64,000 bases of DNA from assembly GCF_008831285.2 (NCBI RefSeq), contig NC_045143.1, forward strand, positions 22,634,302 to 22,698,301, given 5' to 3'. A model generated the notes under the pieces. It ran no database searches, was not told where the DNA came from, and saw only the letters and a list, made by a program, of their open reading frames with translations. The stretch's first letter is position 1. Each line of letters starts with the position of its first letter. Below, piece by piece: positions 44,884-57,300 of the stretch. The DNA comes from Nymphaea colorata (lineage: Eukaryota; Streptophyta; Magnoliopsida; Nymphaeales; Nymphaeaceae). The position numbers and the translations under genes are program-made.

Positions 44884-45071
44884 AAATCCTACTACAAAAC
44901 ACTACAGTGGGTTATAAGGCCTCACAAGCGCAAGCGATACAATTTGACTCTCACAGCTCACTCAAGCAAACCATACAAACCACGACTAATGCGCAATCAC
45001 ACACAACGTAAAGCAAATAGGACGGTCGGCTCCTTGTGACCGTGTCTCGGGCAATAGGCCCTTGAGGTGCT
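44884..45071 (-). repeat. LTR X, second piece (188 bp)
   Basis: Read on the minus strand: AGCACCTCAAGGGCC...GTAGTAGGATT. This is the LTR segment that should follow 15939 in LTR X. It is bounded by LTR3 on one side and by the 5' LTR of element B on the other, so LTR X took two insertions 180 bp apart. Confidence 0.85.
45067..45071 (-). repeat. Target-site duplication, right copy
   Basis: AGCAC on the minus strand, next to the LTR3 end TAACA; pairs with GGCAC at 15935-15939 (one mismatch). Confidence 0.65.
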
Positions 45072-48000
45072 TGTTAGGCACGATCCCGGTTGGGCTAGAA
45101 AGACCGAACCAAGAGCGTCCTAGTTCCCAAGTCTCCTTGAGGGTTTCTGTCTAAAATTCAAAATCCTAAAAAATTAAACAATGAATCTACCCGACCCGAC
45201 AAACCCCAGCGCAAATTCCCTTAGGACTGGAATACAGGTGCGGAAAACCCTTTCCCAATTCCTAGCTAGGGCCGAATCCTACTACAAAACACTACAGTGG
45301 GTTATAAGGCCTTACAAGCGCAAGCGATACAATTTGACTCTCACAGCTCACTCAAGCAAACCATACAAACCACGACTAAGGCGCAATCACACCCAACGTA
45401 AAGCAAATAGGACGTTCGGCTCCTTGTGACCGTGTCTCGGGCAATAGGCCCTTGAGGTGCCACAGAGGGGAGCAAGGCCGAAGCCTGGGCTAAAGCAATA
45501 AAGGAATGAAACTAATATGCTTCCTAAATTAAAACAAACAACACCCTCCCGCGACTACAAGGGGGATGAAAAACGACCTCCCAAGGTGCTACCTTGGCTG
45601 CGCGGACAGGCCACGGGGTGAAAACCTATTCCCGGGCAACTCAGCTCACGGGCCGGCGTGAAGCGCGCGACCTGGGACAGTCGCCTGCTGTCCGAGAAGG
45701 CTGGCGAGACGCTGGGACTGGGGCTGACTGCTGCTGCAGATGCAAGGCTGACGGGAGCTCGCTGTCGACAGATTTCTGCTGCTGTCGCTTCAGGTCGGAG
45801 AGACGAGCGTACGACCGAGTGAAGGCCTGCTGCTGCCGCGGCAGGATGACGGTGACGCGCGACCGACTGTCGCTTGCTGCTGAAAGCCGATGGACGGGCG
45901 ACGGACTGCCGCCGGAGATGCGCCTGCTTGCTGCGGACACGGCCGAGGGGGGCGAGAGCCAAAAAGGCAATGCCTACCTGCCTGGCTGCTGGACGGGCTC
46001 GGCCAAGGCTATCGACGGGCAGAGGCCGTCGGCTGGAAGCTGGCCGAGGTGCTGGCCGAAAACGCTTAGCGCAAGGCTAGCGCCGGCTGTGCCTGCTCCC
46101 TAACTAAGTCCGGCTAGCTTGGTGCGACTGGGCTCTAAGGGACGGCTGGTCTCGGTGAGATGGGTTCAGGGCAGAGGTAAGCCGAGAGGTAAGAAGCTTA
46201 GGTGAGGTAGATAGGGGACCTAACTACGAGTGAGGCTAAGTGGCTGGTTTCGGATTAGTGAGCCTAAGCTCGGGTCAAGGTCAATGAAGACCGGAAGAGA
46301 GGTAGGGTCGACTAGAAGGTGGCTGCTACTGAACAAAGTTGATGGGTCCGAGTGAGAAGGTCAAGGGACACTCGAGGTGGGCTCAGTCAACTAGGCTAGG
46401 TCGACTGGGTCAAGAGCTGGACCTATTTACCTAAGTGAACTTGGTAAGGTTAAGTCAACTAAGACTAGGTCTAGTCAAGGTAAGTGGGTTGACCTAAGGG
46501 TTTAGGTGGCGCGTGAGGTAGCCTAGGTGGGTTCGGATAGGCTTGGCTGGTCGAGCCAAGAGGGGTGCGCCGGATCTATGCCACGAGGCTAGATCAAAGG
46601 CTGGAAGAGAACGCGAGGGGTAACCCTAGCGATGAGGAAAAGAAGGGAAGCCTTTTCCTAAAACTTAGGAAAGGTGGCCTCGAGCAGGATGCGAGTGAGG
46701 ATGGCAAGGGCGAGGTGGCGCTTGCTTTTCTCTCAAGCAGGGAGATGTTGACACGTGTAGCAGATGGAGGGTGGAGGTTTCATGCGATGTGAGGTGTCCT
46801 AAAGCTGGGGGAAAGGAAGGAGGACGTATGCTAAAAGTTGGGGACACTTCCTAAAGACGTGGAGAGAAGAGGGGGAAGAGGACTCGGTAAAGGCTCGCAA
46901 TGAGGAGGTGGATGCGAGGAACGTGGGACACTTGGCAGGCGTGCAGCTGAGCAAGCAGGTGCTCGAGGTAGCTATGACGTGGCTGGGGAGATACACACGA
47001 TGGAGACACGTGGCTGGATGGACGATCACGTTTTCATGCGACTAAGGATGAGACTCAATCAAAAGCAAAAGAGAAAGTTAAGGAGAAAGATGGGGGACTC
47101 TCCTAAAGACTAGGGCCACTAGTTCTCGAGCTAATCTCGAGTAGGACAGGTGGTGCGAACATGGAGGAGCTGCTGGACTGACTGGGTCGATGGCTGACAC
47201 ATGGACACTTGGACGGAGGAGATGAAGAACGAGGAGACTTACCCAGATTTGGCTGGCGTTCACGGTGGAGTGCTCCAAGCTCGCCGGCGACCGAAATCCT
47301 CTTCTTCACTTCGACAGTCTGAACTACCCTTAATGAATTTTAACTAAAACAGGAAGGAGGAGGGCAGAACAGTCCTGGGCCTCAAGGGCAATGGCGGACG
47401 CCGGATTTAGCAGCGGCGACCGGAATAGCCTCTTTTCCGGCGAGGTACCGATCTTCCAACCTAGCCGTCGGATTCCGCCCAAATTACACTATTTTGGAGC
47501 TTTTCTTCGGGCGACCCTTTTAAGCTAGTTCTTACTGTTTTTCCACGGCCAGATTCACGACTTTTTCAGATTTTTATATCTCTGGACCGAGAGTTCAAAT
47601 GGAAGAACCCAGAGCTTAATTTCAATATTTTACGAAGCTCTTCCACCGAATGTATTTCTCTAGCGATCAATGATTAATCTAAGCGATCGCTTGGGTGATT
47701 AAGATCGAGTAAAAGGCTTGTCGGGCCGACTGAACCAGAGGTCTCAACTCTGATCTTGGGTACGCCAAGAACAGAACTGAACGTGGAGGATTCGGCCTGA
47801 GAATCTCCCTAGCTCGGTTCGTTATTCACGCAAGAAATCGAATGAATCAAACAAATGAACGCGTCCCGTTGAAGCCGAGGTTCAGACCTGCGCCTTCAAC
47901 CTTCCCTTTTTCTGAAATCAGACTTTCAACCCCTTCGTGTGCAAGGAGAAGGCTCTGATTACAGTTTTAATGAAAACCGGTAGGGGTACTTACGTGGTCA

Positions 48001-48943
48001 AGGGAGAATCCGCCGCCGGTGAGGAGGAGATCCGCCCGAGCGGTGCCTTTGGGCCTTCGTCGAAGAAGCCGGTGCTCCAAAGCTCTTCAATGGATGAGAA
48101 ATCGCAACGGGCCAGGGGGGCGCGAGAGGGAGAAGACGCCTGGTTCACTCCTTGGTGAAGAAGACGGGAGACAAGAGATTACGGGATTCCACAAAGGAAA
48201 ATGGCAGACCTCGCAAGGAGGAGAGAGAGTACTCGACTCCAAATGAACTTAATTTCATAAAACTTGATACATTACACATAGATCTAAAACTATTTATACA
48301 TTCCTATGTGAGTTAGATCTACAATCCAGATCTTCACTCTCTACCCAACCCAATTACATAAGTGCGCCTGACACAACCCGCCAGGCTAGGTCCCTTATTC
48401 GATTTCCAAGGGCGACATGCCCAAAGCCTTTTTACACAAAGCAAATGCGCCTAAGGAATTAAGTCTAGCTACGTAATGCATTAAACCAAACTAGACCGGG
48501 CCTAGCGCCCAACACTTAAACTAATTATGCTAGCCCTTGAGCTTGCTCAGCCCAAGGTGGGGACCTCGTGAGGGGATCCGCCCGCACTTCGGGTTAAGAG
48601 TGTAAGGGTTCGGTCGGGTTTGACCGAACCATTTCCTAAGACGTTAGTCCTAGGTCGCCTTCAAGGCTCATCCGGACTAGGCTCGATGGGTTTAATCTCT
48701 ACGAACCTGATTTCTGGACCACAGTCACCCTGAGACTCTTGTAATTTAAGCACCGTTGAAGACCCAGTTTCTCCTCCCGCTCCTCCCGCTGCAATCGTAT
48801 CTGATGCTTCAATCTTCTTCTTGGGACTACTCTTGATGCAATGCAAATACCGAGCCCATAAGTCGGAAGCCTTGCGCTTCCTCTGGCTAGGTTCGGCCAG
48901 CTCGGCCTCTGCTGGGTCCGGACCAAAAGGTAAGTCCGTAACA
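45072..48943 (-). repeat. LTR3, family 3 3' LTR (3872 bp)
   Basis: TGTTACGGAC (48943) to CTAACA (45072). It is diverged from LTR1 and LTR2 by scattered substitutions (for example GGTAGCACC for GGCAGCACC near 45590). The tail frame is in phase with pol of C and ends at TGA 48661-48663. TATA 48291-48298. Confidence 0.95.
48291..48298 (-). promoter_or_regulatory. LTR TATA box, LTR3
   Basis: TATAAATA on the minus strand in the family 3 context. Confidence 0.6.
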
Positions 48944-51900
48944 GATTCCCCCTCCCTACCTTGCGCTTGTCCTCGAGCGCTAGAAGAGGGGAAACGGTGA
49001 ACCACTGACCCGTATTCTTCCCAAGAAGTACCCCTGTCGGGTCCCTCCCACTCCACAAGAACTTCATGCCTCATCCTCCCTTGTCGTTGCATATATCTAT
49101 GTTTCAAAATGCGATAAGGGGTTGGTAGGCTATCCGACACTTGCTCAATCAGCGTAGGTACATCCCCCACATGAGGCTTCAGTCGTGTAACATGGAAAAC
49201 TAGGTGTACTTGAGCTGTTCTAGGGAGACCAAGCCTATACGCGGCCTTCCCCACTTTTTGGATTACCGGATATGGGCCATAGTATCGAGGCAATAGCTTG
49301 GAGTATGGCTGGCCCATTAGGGATTTCTGCTTAAGAGGCAGCCTCTTAAGCCAAACATAGTCCCCCACCGTAAATTCCCGATCCTGCCTTCCCTTGTCGT
49401 ATACCTGCTTAATGCGGTATTGTGCTTTGAGGATGTTCTGTCTTAGAGATTCTAAAACTTCTTCCCTCATATGCAGCTCACAATCAACATTGTCATCTTC
49501 AGCTGTACCTCCCTCATATCTTGGAATTGACGGAGGAGGAACACCGTAGACTCCCTCGTAAGGTGTCATGCCTGTAGACGAGTGATGACTCGTGTTGTAG
49601 GACCATTCTGCCCAAGGCAGATATTTGACCCAAGTCGTGGGTCGTTCACCCGCGAAGCACCGAAGGTAAGTCTCTAAGGATCGGTTGACGATCTCACTTT
49701 GCCCATCAGTTTGTGGGTGGTGGGCGGTACTGAAATTCAATGTCGTACCCATGTTTTTCATATATTCCTGCCAGAATGCGCTAAGAAATATGGAGTCCCT
49801 GTCGCAGACTACGGACTGTGGCATTCCATGCAGTTTACCGATGTATTCATGGTAGACGTTGGCCACTAAGGGCCCTTGGTACAACCGTGGCAGAGGGGCG
49901 AAATGGCTGTACTTTGTGAGCCGATCCACAACAACTAGCACTGCCTCCTTTCCTTCTGATCGGGGCATTGCATCAATAAAATGCATTGTGATATCAGTCC
50001 ACGGTTTTGTTGGTACCGGGAGAGGAATTAGGTGCCCTGGAGGCTTGATGGCCTCATATTTCTCTCTCTGGCACACTACACATTTCTTCACATAGGCCTG
50101 AACTTCGGCTTTAATCCCTCGCCACCAGAATTGGGCTTTTATGCGACTTAGGGTCATAGCGACCCCTTCATGACCTGCGGCTGGAGTGTCATGAAAATGA
50201 TGCAGGAGTTCCTGCTTAAGCCCAGAATTAGGAGGGACAACTACTTTGTCCTTCCTATATAAAACTTCCCCTCTGACTGAGTAAAACGGAATGGATCCCG
50301 GATTTTGTTCCACTGAAGCTTTGATTAACCTTATGGATTGGTCGTCTTGCTGATCCTGGGCTAATCTGGTCCAGATGTCGGTTTCCACTACCGAGAGTGT
50401 CATCAATTGTTCAGTCAGGCGGGAAAGAGAATCTGCCGCCTTATTGTCAGGCCCCTTTTTGTATTCAATCTCGAAGTCGTACCCCAAGAGTTTGGCAAGC
50501 CATCGCTGCTGCGTAGGGGTAGACACACGCTGCTTAAGCATGTATTTGAGACTGTTCTGGTCAGTCCTGACAATAAACCTGCGTCCTATTAAATATGGAC
50601 GCCATTTTTCCACCGCGATCACTATAGCAAGCAGTTCTTTTTCATATGTGGAGAGAGGTTTTGCTCTGCTTGTTAACGCTTTGGACATATACGCGATGGG
50701 ATGTCCTTCCTGTCCCAATACTGCTCCTACACCCACTTCGCAAGCATCTGTTTCAATCGTGGATGTTTTCGTGAAGTCTGGGAGTGTAAGGACGGGAGCT
50801 GACATGAGGGCTGCCTTCAGCTTCTCGAAAGCGACCCTGGACTTCTCATTCCACTGGAAAGCCCCTTTTTTGAGCATCTGCGTCAAGGGCTGTGCAATAA
50901 GTCCATAGCCTTGTATGAACCTTCTGTATTATCCAGTGAGACCTAAGAAGCCTCTCAGACCCTTAAGGTCCTTGGGCAGTGGCCATTTCTCCATGGCTAT
51001 CAACTTTTCGGGGTCTGCCCGAACCCCATCTCTGGACACAATGTGTCCCAAATATCCAATCGAAGATTGTCCAAAACTACACTTGGACATCTTCGCAAAA
51101 AGGTTGTGCTCCTTCAAGATTCTCAATGTGATCCTCAGATGATGCTCGTGCTCTTTCTCACTCTTGCTGTAGATGAGAATGTCGTCGAAGAAAACCAGGA
51201 TGAAGTCTCTAAGGTGCTCTCGAAACACATCGTTCATACACCGCTGAAAAGTAGCCGGTGCATTACTAAGACCGAAGGGCGTTACTGGAAACTCATAGTG
51301 CCCGTCGTGTGTACGAAAAGCTGTCTTCAGTATGTCTTCATCATGCATTTTGATCTGATGGTAGCCGGCTCTAAGATCTATTTTTGAAAAGATAGTGGCG
51401 CCGGCCAACTCATCCAACAACTCATCTATGACCGGTATCGGGTGTCGGTCCTTAACGGTCACCTCGTTTAAAGCTCTATAGTCGATGCAGAAGCGCCAAG
51501 TATTGTCTTTTTTCTTGACCAAAAGAACTGGTGAAGAAAAGGGACTACTACTAGGGCGTATAATGCCGCTTTGGAGCATCTCCTTAACAAGGCGTTCTAT
51601 CTCCGCCTTCTGACTGTACCCGTACCTGTAAGGCCTGACATTTACAGGCTCTGCTCACTGAGTGAGAATGATCCTATGATCATAAGCCCTCTTTGGTGGA
51701 AGGCCTGTTGGTTCTGCGAACACATCCGGGAACTCATCAAGTACGTTTTGAACCAAGGGAGGAATCGGCTCTTCTTTGTTTTCAGCCGATTCTGGTACAT
51801 CCGTAGCAAGGGTAAGAACCCAACATGCTGGTTGCTCTTGTTGGATGGACCTCAATGCAGTTTTAGGACTTGTGGAGCTAGCAAGTCCTTGAATCGTAAT

Positions 51901-53826
51901 CGATTCTTCCTCTCCTTCTGGGATGAAGGTCATTGTGAAATTCTTCACATCCCAGTGTATGTCTTTCCAGGTTAAAAACCACGGCATGCCTAGGATAAGA
52001 TCCACTCCTTCAAGTGGGATGACAAGACAGTCCACTTTAAAGGATTTCTTCTTAACCGTTACATCCACGCTTTTGCCTTCGTGTTTGCATTTGATTCGGA
52101 GTCCCCCTCCCACGATTATTGTTTGTGGGTTGCTGTCCGTAAGGGCGACCTTGCACCTCTTGGCTGCTTCCTCGGTAAGGAAGTTGTTGGTGGCTCCATT
52201 ATCAAGCAATATCAGCACTTTTTGGCCATTGATTCGACCAAAAACGCGCATAGCGTTGGCTTTGTAAGGGTCTTGAATGGAATGGAGGGATTCGACTTCT
52301 TCGGTTTTATCCTCACTAGTCGAAGCTTCTCCTTTCTTCTCCTTAGGCTCGGCTTTCTGCTTGCCTCGCCTTCTAACTTGGACTTCCTCTTCTGATGAGG
52401 AGCTTGAACTCGAGGTAGAGGAATGTTCGCTTTCTGAACTTGAACTGCATTCTGAATTATCTACCACCATGATATTGTACAACGATTTGCACTGGTGGTT
52501 TTTCTCCCATTTGCCATCACACCAAAAACACAAGCCTTTTTGCTTGTATTCTTCTATCTGTTGGGGCGTGAGATAGCGTGTGGGACGATCACGGCCCTGC
52601 CTTAGGTTGGGCCTAGGATTATTCCCTCCTTTATAGGGCACCATCGCCCTCTCTCTGTTGCGAGAAGTAGAAGAAAAAGAGGGTCTTTTCTTCTGCTTAT
52701 CCGTTTTTCGAGCCTTTCTATCTCGTCTTTCTCTTTTCTCTTCCTTCCTCTCTTCAATTCTTTCTTCGTACAAACGTGCCATTGCAAAACACTCTTCAAG
52801 GCTGTTGAAACGATGTATTTTCATTTCACGCTTGATGTCTCTTCTCAAACCGCCCTTGAAAGCTCCAATTAGAGCCTTTTCCGGCCATTGTACCATGCTC
52901 GCTAATCGTTCGAATTGTTCTTGATAAGCGGGTACGGATGTTGTTTGAGCTAAGTTCTTGAGATCCTCGTCGTAGTCAATAAACGTGGAATCTCCAAAGT
53001 GTAGTTGCAGACTTGCTTTGTACTGTTCCCAAGTAGGATTGGGCGTTTTATGCTCAAACCACAAGAAGTGGGTAGTAGCCTTGCCTGTCATGTTGGCTGT
53101 GGCAATTTCTATCCACTCATCTCTTGGGACATGATGGAACAAGAAGAAGCGCTCAGCCATGAACAACCATTCTCTAAGTTGTTCACCGTTGAATTTGGGA
53201 AAATCATACTTGATGGATGGTTTTCTCCTTTCTTCATGACGGGAAGCTTCTCTTTGGGGTCTTCTTGGACGAATGGGTGACTCGTCCTCACCTTCTGTGT
53301 CATCAAAAGTAAGATTCCGATATACCTGACTATACCAGTGTTCACGAGGTGTTCTGAGATACTCGCTAGTAGGCTCGGCCTGATTTCTGTTTGGAGGAGG
53401 CCGCATGATTCTGGCTCCTTCATGACTAGTCCCAACATGAGAGAGGTTGTTGGGATCCAACTCAGTATCGGTTTGATGGCCAGGTCCATCCATCAAACCT
53501 TTTCCTTTGTTCGGGCCCTGAGTAGCCCTCTCAACCACTTGAGGTTGTGATTGGTTAGCGGCTAGTTGTCTGAACATCGCCCTAACCTCTTCCATTTCTT
53601 TTTGGCGGTCTAGATTCTGTCGATCTTGATCTCTCTTTCGAAAGTGCTCCGCCTTGTTCATGTCACTTCTCATTTGTGCCACTTCTTGCTCTATGGTTAG
53701 AATTCGTTCCATAGCGAAGAGGGGCACTTGTCCTGCCTCGGCCGTAGGGGCCACTTCTTGCTGCCCCGCAATTACTTCCTCGATAATAGGCTCGCCCAGG
53801 TTGAATTGTTTCTTGGACTTCCCCAT
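48661..53826 (-). pseudogene. gag-pol polyprotein of internal region C (two stops), with LTR tail
   Basis: About 1721 codons in one frame from MGKSKK at 53826 to a stop inside LTR3. Two stops interrupt it: TGA 51655-51657 between protease and RT (GGA in A and B) and TAA 50929-50931 after GFLGLTG (TAC elsewhere). Both are transversions, unlike the stops in A and B. Domain order is as in A. The first integrase catalytic Asp is His (codon 49981-49983, TMHFIDA for TMDFIDA), so integrase should be inactive. RNase H keeps RTDQ. This copy shows the intact passage from the chromodomain through the PPT (GREGESVTDL) into the LTR tail with RKRK and KKK clusters. It shares VTPFGL with A, whereas B has VMPFGL, so A and C are sister copies. 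Confidence 0.95.
48944..48957 (-). other. Polypurine tract, internal region C
   Basis: AGGGAGGGGGAATC before LTR3. In this copy it is inside the open pol frame. Confidence 0.9.
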
Positions 53827-54365
53827 TTCGTGGAGTTGCGATCTAAGGCGCCAAGGCAACAGTTTGCTAGCTGAAATAAACCTAACTAAAAAATCCAAAT
53901 TCTGACTAGGCTGCCACTCTCAAAGAAAACCTACTCTGTTTCTGCCTATGCTGCCACGCTGCCGCTGCCTCTGCTGCCGCGCGTGAGTCCGTAGGCAAGG
54001 GAGACGGGTTGGCCCGTCTACTGCCGCGCTACTCCTTAGCGCCTCGGCAGTCCCACTTCGCTTTCGGCCGGGCTCGTAGAGCCTAAATCGCCACACCCAC
54101 CTGGTGTCTCGGCGACGAACCTCAAGCTTAGCTACCCTCGGGTGTATAATACGTACAGCCCTACACTTGCTGAAGTCAAGCAAGTGAAGCCTCGTCTACG
54201 CGATGGAAATAGCAAAACCGTGAAGGCTGAAATCCTTGACACTGACAACCGAGAATACCAAATCACCTTGTGGAAGACCAAGCTGAATTCTGTCGTCTGA
54301 ACTGCCCTTTGAAGCTGAATCTTCGTGGGTCGGTGCTCAAATTGACAGACAAAGTCCTCAAGGTG
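53827..54365 (-). other. Leader of internal region C
   Basis: PBS-to-gag leader with the hairpin series; AGACGGG/CCCGTCT at 54002-54019. The TGTAC/GTACA stem carries a mismatch here. No gene. Confidence 0.6.
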
Positions 54366-54377
54366 GCTCTGATACCA
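54366..54377 (-). other. Primer-binding site, internal region C
   Basis: TGGTATCAGAGC on the minus strand, next to LTR2'. Confidence 0.95.
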
Positions 54378-54379
54378 AT

Positions 54380-57300
54380 TGTTAGGCACGATCCCGGTGG
54401 GGCTAGAAAGACCGAACCAAGAGCGTCCTAGTTCCCAAGTCTCCTTGAGGGTTTCTGTCTAAAATTCAAAATCCTAAAAAATTAAACAATGAATCTACCC
54501 GGCCGGACAAACCCCGGCGCAAATTCCCTTAGGACTGGAATACAGGTGCGGAAAACCCTTTCCCAATTCCTAGCTAGGGCCGAATCCTACTACAAAACAC
54601 TACAGTGGGTTATAAGGCCTTACAAGCGCAAGCGATACAATTTGACTCTCACAGCTCACTCAAGCAAACCATACAAACCACGACTAACGCGCAATCACAC
54701 CCAACGTAAAGCAAATAGGACGGTCGGCTCCTTGTGACCGTGTCTCGGGCAATAGGCCCTTGAGGAGGCACAGAGGGGAGCAAGGCCGAAGCCTGGGGCT
54801 AAAGCAATAAAGGAATGAAACTAATATGCTTCCTAAATTAAAACAAACAACACCCTCCCACGACTACAAGGGGGATGAAAAACGAACCTGCCAAGGTGCT
54901 GCCTTGGCTGCGCGGACAGGCCACAGGGTGAAAACCTATTCCCGGGCAACTCAGCTCACGGGCCGGCGTGAAGCGCGCGACCTGGGACAGTCGCCTGCTG
55001 TCCGAGATGGCTGGCGAGACGCTGGGACTGGGGCTGACTGCTGCTGCCGATGCAAGGCTGACGGGAGCTCGCTGTCGACAGATTTCTGCTGCTGCCGCTT
55101 CAGGTCGGAGAGACGAGCGTACGACCGAGTGAAGGCCTGCTGCTGCCGCGGTAGGATGACGGTGACGCGCGACCGACTGTCGCTTGCTGCTAAAAGCCGA
55201 TGGACGGGCGACCGACTGCCGCCGGAGATGCGCCTGCTTGCTGCGGACGCGACCGAGGGGGGCGAGAGCCAAAAAGGCAATGCCTACCTGCCTGGCTGCT
55301 GGACGGGCTCGGCCAAGGCTGTCGACGGGCAGAGGCCGTCGGCTGGAAGCTGGCCGAGGTGCTGGCCGAAAACGCTTAGCGCAAGGCTAGCGCCGGCTGT
55401 GCCTGGTCCCTAACTAAGGCCGGCTAGCTTGGTGCGGCCGGGCTCTAAGGGACGGCTGGTCTCGGTGAGATGGGTTCAGGGCAGAGGTAAGCCGAGAGGT
55501 AAGAAGCTTAGGTGAGGTAGATAGGGGACCTAACTACGAGTGAGGCTAAGTGGCTGGTTTCGGATTAGTGAGCCTAAGCTCGGGTCAAGGTCAATGAAGA
55601 CCGGGAGAGAGATAGGGTCGACTAGAAGGTGGCTGCTACTGAACCAAGTTGATGGGTCCGAGTGAGAAGGTAAAGGGACACTCGAGGTGGGCTCGAGTCA
55701 ACTAGGCTAGGTCGACTGGGTCAAGAGCTGGACCAATTTACCTAAGTGAACTAGGTAAGGTTAAGTCAACTAAGACTAGGTCTAGTCAAGGTAAGTGGGT
55801 TGACCTAAGGGGTTAGGTGGCGCGTGAGGTAGCCTAGGTGGGTTCGGATAGGCTTGGCTGGTCTAGCCAAGAGGGGTGCGCCGGATCTATGCCACGAGGC
55901 TAGATCAAAGGCTGGAAGAGAACGCGAGGGGTAACCCTAGCGATAAGGAAAAGAAGGGAAGCCTTTTCCTAAAACTTAGGAAAGATGGCCTCGAGCTGGA
56001 TGCGAGTGAGGATGGCAAGGGCGAGGTGGCGCTTGCTTTTCTCTCAAGCAGGGAGATGTTGACACGTGTAGCAGATGGAGGGTGGAGGTTTCATGCGATG
56101 TGAGGTGTCCTAAAGCTGGGGGAAAGATAGGAGGACGTATGCTAAAAGTTGGGGACACTTCCTAAAGACGTGGAAGGAAGAGGGGGAAGAGGACTCGGTA
56201 AAGGCTCGCAATGAGGAGGTGGATGCGAGGAACGTGGGACACTTGGCAGGCGTGCGGCTGAGCTGGCAAGCAGGTGCTCGAGGTAGCTATGACGTGGCTG
56301 GGGAGATACACACGATGGAGACACGTGGCTGGATGGACGATCATGTTTTCATGCGACTAAGGATGAGACTCAATCAAAAGCAAAAGAGAAAGTTAAGGAG
56401 AAAGACGGGGGACTCTCCTAAAGACTAGGGCCCCTAGTTCTCGAGCTAATCTCGAGTAGGACAGGTGGTGCGGACGTGGAGGAGCTGCTGGACTGACTGG
56501 GTCGATGGCTAACACGTGGACACTTGGACGGAGGAGATGAAGAACGAGGAGACTTACCCTGATTTGGCTGGCGTTCACGGTGGAGTGCTCCAAGCTCGCC
56601 GGCGACCGAAATCCTCTTCTTCACTTCGACAGTCCGAACTACCCTTAATGAATTTTAACTAAAACAGGAAGGAGGAGGGCAGAACAGTCCTCGGCCTCAA
56701 GGGTAATGGCGGACGCCCGATTTAGCAGCGGCGATCGGAATTAGCCTCTTTTCCGGTGAGGTACCGATCTTCCAACCTAGCCGTCGGATTCCGCCCAAAT
56801 TACACTATTTTGGAGCTTTTCTTCGGGCGACCCTTTTAAGCTAGTTCTTACTGTTTTTCCACGGCCAGATTCACGACTTTTTCAGATTTTTATATCTCTG
56901 GACCGAGAGTTCAAATGGAAGAACCCAGAGCTTAATTTCAATATTTTACGAAGCTCTTCCACCGAATGTATTTCTCTAGCGATCAATGATTAATCTAAGC
57001 GATCGCTTGGGTGATTAAGATCGAGTAAAAGGCTTCTCGGGCCGACTGAACCAGAGGTCTCAACTCTGATCTTGGGTACGCCAAGAACAGAACTGAACGT
57101 GGAGGATTCGGCCTGAGAATCTCCCTAGCTCGGTTCGTTATTCACGCAAGAAATCGAATGAATCAAACAAATGAACGCGTCCCGTTGAAGCCGAGGTTCA
57201 GACCTACGCCTTCAACCTTCCCTTTTTCTGAAATCAGTCTTTCAACCCCTTCGTGTGCAAGGAGAAGGCTCTAATTACAGTTTTAATGAAAACCGGTAGG

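Noticed and set aside
44884-45071. A separate short solo element between B and LTR3
   Set aside because: The 188 bp match the family 3 LTR exactly where LTR X was interrupted at 15939, so it is a piece of LTR X.
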